Shown here piece after piece: positions 1 to 6,493 of a stretch of DNA of 11,651 bases. Below the pieces are notes generated by a model. The model had not been told where the DNA came from and ran no database searches. It saw only the letters and a list, made by a program, of their open reading frames with translations. The stretch lies in the NCBI GenBank assembly GCA_002343845.1, contig DDSQ01000122.1, positions 38,488 through 50,138 of the forward strand. Direction: 5' to 3'. Within the stretch, counting starts at the first letter, position 1. The number at the start of each line of letters is the position of its first letter. The position numbers were made by a program, and so were the translations under genes. Origin of the DNA: Planctomycetes bacterium UBA2386. Lineage in GTDB: Bacteria; Planctomycetota; UBA1135; UBA2386.

Positions 1-109
1 CGCTCGGCCAGTCGACGCCGGCGAGCCGGGCGGCCGCCAGCAGCGTCGTGCCGGGCTGCACGAACACGGTCTTCGCGGCGGTCGCGAAGTGCACTTCGAC
101 CAGGTCCAT
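1..109 (-). CDS. N-terminus of a 2Fe-2S ferredoxin-like domain protein (partial)
   Basis: Only the first 36 codons lie in the window; the gene runs off the left edge on the minus strand. The ATG at 109 opens a peptide starting MDLVEVHF, followed by VQPGTTLLAAARLAGVDWPS. This matches the start of plant-type 2Fe-2S ferredoxin domains, in which a beta-hairpin is followed by a 'pGtTLLeAA..aGv..p..C' helix leading to the cluster cysteines. Those cysteines would lie just outside the window, so iron-sulfur binding is inferred. Candidates are a ferredoxin, or the ferredoxin-headed DUF4445/ASKHA corrinoid-activation proteins, whose N-terminus looks like this. It diverges from the symporter at 216. Confidence 0.55.
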   Translation of the reverse strand, partial: MDLVEVHFATAAKTVFVQPGTTLLAAARLAGVDWPS

Positions 110-115
110 GGCGTT

Positions 116-143
116 CGCATAGCGGCTCGCGAGCGCGGTGCAA
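116..143 (-). promoter_or_regulatory. Candidate promoter for the ferredoxin-like gene
   Basis: On the minus strand TTGCAC (138-143) and TATGCG (116-121) are 16 bp apart. TATGCG ends 6 bp before the ATG at 109. The TTG and TAT cores match sigma70 elements, but the last -10 base is G, not T. If used, the transcript would be nearly leaderless. Confidence 0.3.
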
Positions 144-203
144 GCGCGCCGCGGTCCGGCGGCGAAAGCGGGCCACGCCGTGGCGTCGCTCGCGAGCAGA
201 ACG

Positions 204-209
204 CAACAT
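204..209 (+). promoter_or_regulatory. Weak -10-like hexamer before the symporter
   Basis: CAACAT lies exactly 6 bp before the ATG at 216, the same spacing as better -10 candidates elsewhere in the window. It keeps A at position 2 and T at position 6 but has C for the first T. No Shine-Dalgarno is visible upstream of 216, and I see no convincing -35. Confidence 0.2.
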
Positions 210-215
210 CCGCGC

Positions 216-2024
216 ATGGAACTCAGCGGCCTCGATCTGGCGATCATCGTCGGCTACTTCGCCATCTCGCTGGGCATCGGCCTCGCCTTCGCGAAGAAGT
301 CCGGAGCCAGCCTCGCGGACTACTTCGTGTCGGGCCGCAGCATGCCGTGGTGGCTGGCGGGCATCTCGATGGTTGCGACGACGTTCGCCGCCGACACCCC
401 GCTGGCGGTCACCGGCTTCGTCGCCAAGAACGGCTTGGCCGGCAACTGGTTCTGGTGGGCGTTCGCGTTCGGCGGAATGTTGACGGTTTTCGTGTTCGCG
501 AAGTTGTGGCGCCGCGCGAACCTGCTGACCGACGTCGAGCTCATCGAGTTGCGCTATGCCGGCCGGCCGGCGGCCTTCTTGCGCGGCTTCCGCGCGGTCT
601 ACGTGTCGATCGTCGTCAACTCGTTCGTGATCGGCTGGGTCACCTACGCGATGGTCACCGTGCTGCGCGAGACCGTGTTGCACGGCAGCTCCGCGGACAG
701 CTCGACGGACCTGCTGCTGATCGGAGCGCTGCTGGCCGTGACCGGGCTCTACTGCGTCCTCTCCGGCATGTGGGGCGTCGCCGTGACCGACGCCTTCCAG
801 TTCGTGCTGGCGATGGGTGGCTGCATCGCGCTGGCCGTGATCGCCGTCGACCACGTCGGCGGCGTCGATCAGTTGCGCGAGCGCGCGACCACGAACTTCG
901 GCGGCACGCAGTTGTTCGACTACGTGCCCGACTTCGGTTCGGCGGCGTGGATGCCGCTCGGCGTGTTCCTGGCCCTCGTGCTCGGCCAGTGGTGGGCGAC
1001 GTGGTACCCGGGCGCTGAACCCGGCGGCGGCGGCTACATCGTGCAGCGCATGGCGAGTTGCCGGAACGAGCGGGATGCCGAGAAGGCGACGCTGCTGTTC
1101 CAGCTCGCCCACTACTGCCTGCGGCCCTGGCCGTGGATCCTGGTCGCCTTCGCCGCCATGGCGTTGCATCCGGAACTGCGCACGTGGGCGCTCGCCGACA
1201 AGTCCGCGAACCTGCCGAACCCCGACACCGGCTTTCCGATGCTGATCCGCGAACTGGCGCCGCCGGGGCTGCGCGGACTTCTGCTCGTCACGTTCTTCGC
1301 CGCCTACATGTCGACCGTCAGCACCCAGATGAACTGGGGCGCCAGCTACGTCGTCAACGACATCTGGAAGCGGTTCGTCGCGCCGGGCGCGACCGACCGC
1401 GAGCTGGTGCGCGCGTCGCGTTGGGCTTCGGTCGTCGTGCTGGTATGCGGCGGCCTGACCGCGTGGATCATGGTGCGCTTCCGCATCTCGCCCGATGAAT
1501 CGTGGGGCTACCTGGCGGCCCTCGGCGGCGGACTCGGCAGCGTCTTCCTGCTGCGCTGGTTCTGGTGGCGCATCTCGGCCTGGAGCGAGATCGCGGCGAT
1601 GGCCTCGTCGCTGGTGATGTTCGTCGTGGTGACCGTGGTCCCGTTCGGGATCGCGCCGCAGTACACGGCCCTGATCGTGGCCAGTGTGTCGATCGTCGTC
1701 TGGATGACGGTCACGTTCCTGACGCGCCCCGAGCCCCGCGAACACCTGGTCGCCTTCTACCAACGCATCCGCCCCGACGGCCCGGGCTGGGGTCCGATCG
1801 CGGCGGACGCCCGCGACGTGCGACCGGACGGTGGCTTGGGCCGATCCGTGCTACGCGCGCTGCTCGGCACCGCCACGATCTGGCTCACGCTGCCGGGCAT
1901 CGGCGGGCTGATCTTCGGCGACCACGGCAAGGCCGCGGCGTGCCTCGCCGGAGCCGCCGCCGCCGCATGGGGCATGTTCGCGCTGGCGCCGCGCGCGCCT
2001 TCACGCGCCTCGACCACGAGCTAG
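216..2024 (+). CDS. Sodium:solute symporter (SSF family)
   Basis: A 602-residue inner-membrane protein, typical length for SSF, with about 13-14 hydrophobic segments from residue 5 to 595. It probably imports a small organic solute using the sodium gradient; the substrate cannot be read from sequence. Family marks are SGRSMPWWLAGIS (39-51), the ATTFAADTPLAVTG stretch (54-67), YPGAEPGGGGYIVQRM (264-279) and a TM8-type FFAAYMSTVSTQMNWG (360-375). In the last, A363, S366 and T367 align with the Na2-site A..SS pattern of vSGLT. The ATG at 216 was preferred to the in-frame ATG at 138 because it leaves only a short N-terminal tail before TM1, as is usual; the extra 26 residues are basic and not family-like. 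The FHA-GGDEF gene begins 23 bp downstream on the same strand. Confidence 0.92.
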   Translation: MELSGLDLAIIVGYFAISLGIGLAFAKKSGASLADYFVSGRSMPWWLAGISMVATTFAADTPLAVTGFVAKNGLAGNWFWWAFAFGGMLTVFVFAKLWRRANLLTDVELIELRYAGRPAAFLRGFRAVYVSIVVNSFVIGWVTYAMVTVLRETVLHGSSADSSTDLLLIGALLAVTGLYCVLSGMWGVAVTDAFQFVLAMGGCIALAVIAVDHVGGVDQLRERATTNFGGTQLFDYVPDFGSAAWMPLGVFLALVLGQWWATWYPGAEPGGGGYIVQRMASCRNERDAEKATLLFQLAHYCLRPWPWILVAFAAMALHPELRTWALADKSANLPNPDTGFPMLIRELAPPGLRGLLLVTFFAAYMSTVSTQMNWGASYVVNDIWKRFVAPGATDRELVRASRWASVVVLVCGGLTAWIMVRFRISPDESWGYLAALGGGLGSVFLLRWFWWRISAWSEIAAMASSLVMFVVVTVVPFGIAPQYTALIVASVSIVVWMTVTFLTRPEPREHLVAFYQRIRPDGPGWGPIAADARDVRPDGGLGRSVLRALLGTATIWLTLPGIGGLIFGDHGKAAACLAGAAAAAWGMFALAPRAPSRASTTS

Positions 2025-2027
2025 ACT
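2000..2027 (+). promoter_or_regulatory. Candidate promoter for the FHA-GGDEF gene
   Basis: TTCACG (2000-2005) and TAGACT (2022-2027) are 16 bp apart, with 4 of 6 and 4 of 6 matches to TTGACA and TATAAT. The -10 overlaps the symporter stop codon. Transcription would start near 2034, leaving a leader of about 14 bases. This would allow expression independent of the symporter. Confidence 0.3.
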
Positions 2028-2047
2028 TCCCCGCCGCACGACCTGTC

Positions 2048-2956
2048 ATGGGTGACACCGAGAGCGACTTCAGCCGCACCGTCTACTCCGTGCCGACCGG
2101 CGGCAAGGACGCAGGCGGCAGCAACCGCCTGCCGGTGCTGGTGGTGCTGCGCGGCGCCCAGGTCGGCCGTCGCTACCTGCTCAACGAGAGCGGACTCGTG
2201 CTCGGGCGCCGCGCCGACAAGGCGCAGATCGTGGTGCCCGGCGACGCCCAGATCTCGAGCACGCACTGCAAGTTCGAACGCAGCGGTGCGGGCGAGGTGT
2301 GGCACGTCGTCGACCTGCAGTCGACCAACGGTACGGTGATCGGCGGCGAACGCGTCGACAACCGCGCGCTGTGCGACGGCGACCGCATGCTGGTCGGCGA
2401 GACGGTGCTGAAGTTCACCTTCCACGACGAGCTCGAGGAGGAGTTCCACCGTCAGGTCGACCACCTGATGAACATCGACGACCTGACCGGGTTGCCGGTG
2501 CAGCGCGTGTTCCAGACGCGGCTGCAGGAGTCGTTCACGGTGTGCAAACGCCGCGGGCAGCCGATGGCGGTCTACATGATGGACATGGACGGCCTGAAGA
2601 AGATGAACGACACGCACGGCCACTTCGTCGGCGCGAACTCGATCGCGACCGTCGGGCGGCGGCTCGGCGCGATCGTGCACGCGGCCGGCGGCGTGGTCAG
2701 CCGCTTCGGCGGCGACGAGTTCTCGGCCTTCGTGCCCAACGCCGACGCCGAGCAGGCAGCCGCGATCGGCGAACGCATGCGCGCGGCCGTCGGCGGCGAG
2801 CCGATCACGCGTGATGCGATCACCGTCAACCCGACGATCTCGATCGGATTCGCCGTGCTTCCCGACGACGGCCAGGTCGCCGAAGAACTGACGCGCAAGG
2901 CCGACGACGCGCTCTACCGCGCCAAGGCCGCCGGCCGCAACCGCGTCAGCCGCTGA
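2048..2956 (+). CDS. FHA domain-GGDEF domain protein (putative diguanylate or related dinucleotide cyclase)
   Basis: A soluble 302-residue protein. Residues about 28-125 are an FHA domain with canonical phosphothreonine-binding marks: GRR (53-55), SSTH (70-73) and STNGT (92-96). A short charged helix (about 126-140) links it to a GGDEF domain (about 141-300) that opens with DDLTGLP. The active-site motif GGDEF is intact (221-225), and D179, K184 and N187 align with PleD D327, K332 and N335. Two departures stand out. A196 (in GHFVGANSI) sits where PleD has the guanine-contacting D344. The RxxD inhibitory I-site upstream of GGDEF is AAGG. The enzyme should therefore lack classical product inhibition, and its base specificity is uncertain. 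The FHA domain suggests recruitment or control by a Ser/Thr-phosphorylated partner. The ATG at 2048 has no clear Shine-Dalgarno. The gene meets the ATPase gene tail to tail. Confidence 0.92.
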   Translation: MGDTESDFSRTVYSVPTGGKDAGGSNRLPVLVVLRGAQVGRRYLLNESGLVLGRRADKAQIVVPGDAQISSTHCKFERSGAGEVWHVVDLQSTNGTVIGGERVDNRALCDGDRMLVGETVLKFTFHDELEEEFHRQVDHLMNIDDLTGLPVQRVFQTRLQESFTVCKRRGQPMAVYMMDMDGLKKMNDTHGHFVGANSIATVGRRLGAIVHAAGGVVSRFGGDEFSAFVPNADAEQAAAIGERMRAAVGGEPITRDAITVNPTISIGFAVLPDDGQVAEELTRKADDALYRAKAAGRNRVSR

Positions 2957-2959
2957 GCC

Positions 2960-2987
2960 GCACCGCGCCTAGAGAAACAGGCGGTGC
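2960..2987. terminator. Candidate bidirectional terminator hairpin between convergent genes
   Basis: GCACCGC (2960-2966) and GCGGTGC (2981-2987) are perfect inverted repeats of 7 bp around a 14-base, A-rich spacer. An alternative pairing uses CCT/AGG inside a 2-base bulge. It sits just after the FHA-GGDEF stop and overlaps the last codons of the ATPase gene. There is no T-tract on either side, so Rho-independent termination is unproven. Confidence 0.35.
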
Positions 2988-3901
2988 TGGCGGAAGCGCG
3001 CCTCGATGCCCTGGTCGCTCGCGACCTCGTGCGCATGCAGGCCGCCGGTGAGCTGCAGCAGCCGCTCGACGATCGCCGCGAGCGCGCGCGACGTCGGCGC
3101 CTCCGGATCGGTCGCGATCAGCGGCAACTGCCCGAGGCGATGCTGCATCACCGCGTCGTCGTCGGGGATCTCGCCGAGGTAGGTCAACGGCACGCCGACG
3201 TGTTGTTTGCTGACTTCGGTGAGGCGCTGGAACGCGAGCTCGCCGCGGCCCGGCGTGGCGACGCGGTTGACGAGCACGAGGAAGCGCGCGTTCTTGTTCA
3301 CCTGGCCGATGCACTTCACCACCGCATAGGCGTCGACGAGGGCGGCGATCTCGGGCTGGGTGACGAGCACGATCCAATCGGCGGCGAGCATCGTCAGCAC
3401 GGTGGCCGGCGCGATGCCCGCACCCAGATCGAGCACCAGCGCTTCCTCGCGCTGCGCCAACGCGCCGAGTTCCCGCGCGAACGCGAGCAGGTCCTTGTCG
3501 GTCGGCGTCGCCATGCGGCGCACGCCCGACGCGCCCGGCAAGAGACGCGGGCCGCACGGCGACGCGACGAGCGCCTGGTCGAGCGTGCACTGGCCGCCGA
3601 GCAGTTGCTGGAGAGTGAGGGTCGGCTTCACGCCGAGCAGCAGGTGGTCGCAGGCGAGGCCGAAGTCGCAGTCGACGAGCACGGTGCGGCGGATGCGGTG
3701 CAGCAGCACGGCGAGCGAGGTTGCGACGAACGACTTGCCGGTACCGCCCTTGCCGCTCGCGATCGCGATCGAGGTCGCTTCGTGCCGCGCCGTCGGCGCG
3801 CCGCGCAGGCCGTCGAGCAGACGACCGAACAGACCGCGACCGCGTGGGCCGAGCCCGCTCGTCGGAGCCGTTGGTTGCCGCCCGGCTGAAGCACCGTCCA
3901 T
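2969..3901 (-). CDS. MinD/ParA-family ATPase, FlhG (YlxH)-like
   Basis: A 310-residue P-loop ATPase of the deviant Walker A class. Residues 48-59 read ASGKGGTGKSFV, with the signature lysine of MinD/ParA. VDCDFGLACDHLLLG (76-90), LLPGASG (120-126), LDLGAGI (157-163) and TQPEIAALVDAYAVVK (181-196) match the FlhG/MinD2 branch, which places polar structures such as flagella. Before the core is a 43-residue Pro/Gly/Arg-rich tail containing GRGLFGRLLDGLRG (21-34), possibly a short amphipathic helix. It does not contain the DQAxxLR motif that FlhG uses to activate FlhF. No clear membrane-targeting helix is seen at the C-terminus. The start at 3901 was chosen because AGGCGA precedes it; an ATG at 3919 would add six residues. 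No flhF or flagellar gene is nearby, so the cargo is unknown. Confidence 0.85.
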   Translation of the reverse strand: MDGASAGRQPTAPTSGLGPRGRGLFGRLLDGLRGAPTARHEATSIAIASGKGGTGKSFVATSLAVLLHRIRRTVLVDCDFGLACDHLLLGVKPTLTLQQLLGGQCTLDQALVASPCGPRLLPGASGVRRMATPTDKDLLAFARELGALAQREEALVLDLGAGIAPATVLTMLAADWIVLVTQPEIAALVDAYAVVKCIGQVNKNARFLVLVNRVATPGRGELAFQRLTEVSKQHVGVPLTYLGEIPDDDAVMQHRLGQLPLIATDPEAPTSRALAAIVERLLQLTGGLHAHEVASDQGIEARFRQHRLFL

Positions 3902-3947
3902 TTCTGCTCGCCTGACCATGTTCGCGGCTGACCGGCCGCGCGCCGGG

Positions 3948-3977
3948 AGTGTCGCAGACCCGCAGCGAGATTGCGAA
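3948..3977 (-). promoter_or_regulatory. Candidate promoter for the MinD/FlhG-like gene
   Basis: On the minus strand TTCGCA (3972-3977) and GACACT (3948-3953) are 18 bp apart, with 4 of 6 and 3 of 6 consensus matches. The leader would be about 40 bases. It lies in the divergent gap 3902-4120, which otherwise holds no gene I can support. Confidence 0.25.
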
Positions 3978-4053
3978 CGGCCACTCGCCCTCTTGCAGCC
4001 ACGAGGCCCCCGACCCTCGCCTGAAACAACTCCGTCGACGCGGTCCGGGCCAA

Positions 4054-4070
4054 TAGGCTGCATGCGCAGC
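4054..4070 (+). promoter_or_regulatory. -10-like TAGGCT overlapping a short inverted repeat, upstream of the methyltransferase
   Basis: TAGGCT (4054-4059) matches TANNNT and is identical to the hexamer before the thioesterase at 9115. It overlaps the inverted repeat GCTGC-ATGC-GCAGC (4057-4070). Transcription from here would give a leader of about 55 bases, with the repeat at its 5' end or acting as an operator. No convincing -35 is seen. Confidence 0.25.
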
Positions 4071-4120
4071 ACCCCTCGGCGAAACCGCCCGCGCTTTCGC
4101 CCTCGCCACCGCGCCCCACC

Positions 4121-5008
4121 ATGGACTCTCGCCCCGATCCCGCCTGCGTCCTGTGCGGCGGCCACGACTTCCGCCCGCTGCTGCGCGGCGCGGACATGGA
4201 GGCGAGCCGGTTCTTCCGCTGCCGGGCGTGCACGCTGCTGCAGATGCGGCCGATGCCCACGGACCGCGAGCTGTTCGACTACTACCAGCGCTACGACATC
4301 GTCGGCGAGCACTACCCGTACTTCGCCGCGCTCTGGCGTCCGGACGCGCTCGACACGCCCGAGGGGCGGGAGATCCGCGAACGCGCGGGCCTCGTGCTGG
4401 CCGCGACGCCGCGACCGCAGCGCGTGCTCGAAGTGGGCTCCGGCCACGGCCTGTTCCTCAAGGTGCTCGTCGACGCCGGCGTGCATGCGGAGGGCGTCGA
4501 ACTCAGCGCCCGCGCCGCCGAACGCAGCCGCGCGGCGCACGGCGTGACGGTGCACGCGGGCACGCTGGACTCGGTGCCCGGCTCGACGTTCGACGCAATC
4601 GCGATGTGGGACCTGCTCGAGCACGTCGCCGACCCGCACGGTCTGGTCGCGCAGGCAGCCGCACGGTTGTCCCCCGGCGGGCGGTTGTTCGTCGAGACGC
4701 CCGACGAGGCGGCGCTGCTCGACCGCACGATCCTGGCGCTGCACCGGCTCGGCGTGTCGTGGCCCGCGCGCCAGTTCTACGGCACGCACCACCTCGTGCT
4801 GTTCCGCCGCGCCTCGATCCGCCGCCTGCTCGAGCAGCATGGCTTCGTCGTCGAAGGCATCACCGGCGCGTCGACCTACGTCGCGCGTTCGTTCTCGGGA
4901 TCGGGACTGAAGGCCCGCGCTTCGCGGTTGTTCCTCGGCGCGCTGTTCGCGCTGGCGAAGCTCGTCGGTCGGCAGAACAAGATGATCGTCGTGGCAAAGA
5001 AGCGCTGA
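4121..5008 (+). CDS. Class I SAM-dependent methyltransferase with N-terminal zinc ribbon
   Basis: A 295-residue cytoplasmic protein. Residues 9-37 carry two CxxC pairs (C9/C12 and C34/C37), the zinc knuckle found in front of many methyltransferases acting on sugars or cell-surface precursors. The Rossmann methyltransferase domain follows. SAM-binding motif I is VLEVGSGHG (102-110), the acidic residue after strand 2 is in GVELS (125-129), and the motif near strand 4 is AMWDLLEHVADP (161-172), typical of Methyltransf_23. RLSPGGRLFVETPD forms the usual post-strand hairpin. The C-terminus is hydrophobic then basic and may rest on the membrane. No glycan-biosynthesis neighbours are present, so the substrate is unknown. 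No Shine-Dalgarno is evident before the ATG at 4121. Confidence 0.87.
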   Translation: MDSRPDPACVLCGGHDFRPLLRGADMEASRFFRCRACTLLQMRPMPTDRELFDYYQRYDIVGEHYPYFAALWRPDALDTPEGREIRERAGLVLAATPRPQRVLEVGSGHGLFLKVLVDAGVHAEGVELSARAAERSRAAHGVTVHAGTLDSVPGSTFDAIAMWDLLEHVADPHGLVAQAAARLSPGGRLFVETPDEAALLDRTILALHRLGVSWPARQFYGTHHLVLFRRASIRRLLEQHGFVVEGITGASTYVARSFSGSGLKARASRLFLGALFALAKLVGRQNKMIVVAKKR

Positions 5009-5030
5009 GCAGCAGCCGCTCGCACGCCCC

Positions 5031-6458
5031 TCACTTCGGCAGCAGTTCGCGCCCGTAGCGCACCGGTACGCCGAAGTTGCTGCCGGTGAAGTCGCGCAGG
5101 ATCGCGAAGTTCACCGCGATCACCATCCCGGTGCCGTCGAACACCGGCCCGCCCGAACCGCCGTGCGTCGTCGGCGCGTCGTAGCTGATCACCGTGTCGC
5201 GCACGTTGCCGATCACGCCCTGCGTGATCGTCGGTGTGATCTGCCCGGCGCTCGCCAGTTCTTCGATCGTCTCGGCCATCGACGCCGAACGCTGCTGCAG
5301 CGACTCGACCAGCGCGCCGTCGGCGCGCGCGAGCATCGCCGACAATCCCGTCGGGTAGCCGACGACGATGGCGCGGCGGTCCTCTTCCTCCTCCGGCAGG
5401 TCGCGCAGCGGCAGGCGCGGCACGCCCACCACCTCGGCGGCGGCGATCTGCACGACCGCGACGTCGAGGTCGTCCTTGCGGCGCACGATCGACTCCGGCG
5501 GCACGGCGATCGGCGCCTTGCCGGGGAACGTCGCCGTCAGCCGCGCGAACTCGGGCTTGGCTCCGGCCGCGATCAGCCGCACCACCGGCGCCATCTCGAG
5601 CCACGGCGCCACCACGTGGCGGTTCGTCATCACGTGCCCGGCGTCGCTGACCAGGAACCCCGAGCCCGTGTACTCGACCTCGAACGTGTCGCCGTCGGGC
5701 GCGAACCACGAACCGTCGGGCATCTTCAGCCGGAACACGCCGTGCAGCAGGCACACGCCCTGGCTCAGTTCCTTCTGGATCCGCCGCAGCACCGCGCTGG
5801 CGCGCGCCAACCGCGCGACGTCGTCCTGCTGCTTCTTCTGCTCGGCACGCAGCGCCTCGAAGTCCTCGCGCTTCACCACGTCGGCGGGCTGCAGCTTCGC
5901 CTGCGCCTCGCGCAGCGCATCGAGCTCGGCGCGCGTCACGACCTGATCGATCTCCGGGCGGCCGACGAACGCGCCGAGCCAGGCCGCGACGAACGCCCCG
6001 GCGACGAGCGTCAGCGGCACCCCCCACTTCAACTGCGGCGTCGCCTGCGTGAACAGGTCGCGCGTCAGCGTCTGCGTCGCCGCCGCACCGCCGCTCACGC
6101 GCGCGACCTCGCGCGCATCGGCGAGCATGCGCCGCACCGGCTTGCAGGCCGCGCCGATCGGCACGTAGATGTTGAAGCGCACGACGGGACCGCCGCTGCC
6201 GAGTTCGAGTTGGTCGCCGTCCTGCAAGATCACTTCGTCCACTTCCTGGCCGTTGACGAACGTCTGGCCGTCGCGGCGCTTGAGGTGGAACTGGCACTCG
6301 GCCTCGACCCACTCGATCTGCACGTGCTTGCGGGCGATCCCAGGCGCGTCGATGACGGCATCGCAGTCGGGGGCGCTGCCGATGCGGACCACGCGCGCCT
6401 CGTAGGTCACCGTGCGGCCACGCAGCGGACCGGAAAGGTGCAGCAACTGGGGGCGCAT
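5031..6458 (-). CDS. FHA domain-transmembrane-coiled coil-trypsin-like serine protease
   Basis: A 475-residue membrane protein. Residues about 5-98 form an FHA-like domain (RIGSAPDCD 25-33, KHVQI 44-48, FVNG 67-70). A linker leads to one transmembrane helix (about 145-166). A charged coiled coil follows (about 173-230), then a chymotrypsin-fold domain (about 240-475). The catalytic triad is readable as H281 in TNRHVV, D332 in LDVAVV and S435 in GGSGGP. The FHA domain should be cytoplasmic and the protease on the far side of the membrane, so an internal signal might control external proteolysis. This topology is inferred. There is no PDZ domain, so it is not a classic DegP/HtrA. The FHA domain has S28 for the usual Arg and A42 for the usual Ser, which may abolish phosphothreonine binding. 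The ATG at 6458 begins right at the FHA strand, 6 bp after a good -10. Confidence 0.88.
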   Translation of the reverse strand: MRPQLLHLSGPLRGRTVTYEARVVRIGSAPDCDAVIDAPGIARKHVQIEWVEAECQFHLKRRDGQTFVNGQEVDEVILQDGDQLELGSGGPVVRFNIYVPIGAACKPVRRMLADAREVARVSGGAAATQTLTRDLFTQATPQLKWGVPLTLVAGAFVAAWLGAFVGRPEIDQVVTRAELDALREAQAKLQPADVVKREDFEALRAEQKKQQDDVARLARASAVLRRIQKELSQGVCLLHGVFRLKMPDGSWFAPDGDTFEVEYTGSGFLVSDAGHVMTNRHVVAPWLEMAPVVRLIAAGAKPEFARLTATFPGKAPIAVPPESIVRRKDDLDVAVVQIAAAEVVGVPRLPLRDLPEEEEDRRAIVVGYPTGLSAMLARADGALVESLQQRSASMAETIEELASAGQITPTITQGVIGNVRDTVISYDAPTTHGGSGGPVFDGTGMVIAVNFAILRDFTGSNFGVPVRYGRELLPK

Positions 6459-6464
6459 TCCCGG

Positions 6465-6493
6465 ACCATAGTCGCCGTGACCAGTCCCGCCAA
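6465..6493 (-). promoter_or_regulatory. Promoter candidate for the FHA-protease gene
   Basis: On the minus strand TTGGCG (6488-6493) and TATGGT (6465-6470) are exactly 17 bp apart, the optimal sigma70 spacing. TATGGT ends 6 bp before the ATG at 6458, implying a leaderless or near-leaderless mRNA. The -35 lies inside codons 4-6 of cutC. This is the best-looking promoter in the window. Confidence 0.5.
6467..6472 (+). promoter_or_regulatory. -10-like CATAGT before cutC, overlapping the opposite promoter
   Basis: CATAGT ends 4 bp before the GTG at 6477. It shares four bases (6467-6470) with the minus-strand TATGGT. No good -35 is seen at 16-18 bp. If both are used, the two polymerases would compete for the same DNA. 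Confidence 0.25.

Noticed and set aside
138..215. Upstream ATG extending the symporter by 26 residues
   Set aside because: The added residues are basic and low in hydrophobicity, unlike SSF N-termini, and the ATG at 216 leaves the expected short tail before TM1.
89..1018. Long Arg/Ala/Gly-rich open frames overlapping the symporter and most other genes
   Set aside because: They are shadow frames of high-GC coding DNA: compositions dominated by R, A, G and P, no domain signatures, and each overlaps a gene with clear family motifs.
4062..4120. ATG at 4062 as an upstream start or leader peptide for the methyltransferase
   Set aside because: It is 59 bp upstream and out of frame; its Arg/Pro-rich peptide runs into the methyltransferase in another frame with no supporting signal.
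3902..4840. N-terminal extension of the MinD/FlhG-like gene antisense to the methyltransferase
   Set aside because: The frame stays open, but the peptide has shadow-like composition and overlaps a well-supported methyltransferase; family proteins start close to the P-loop.
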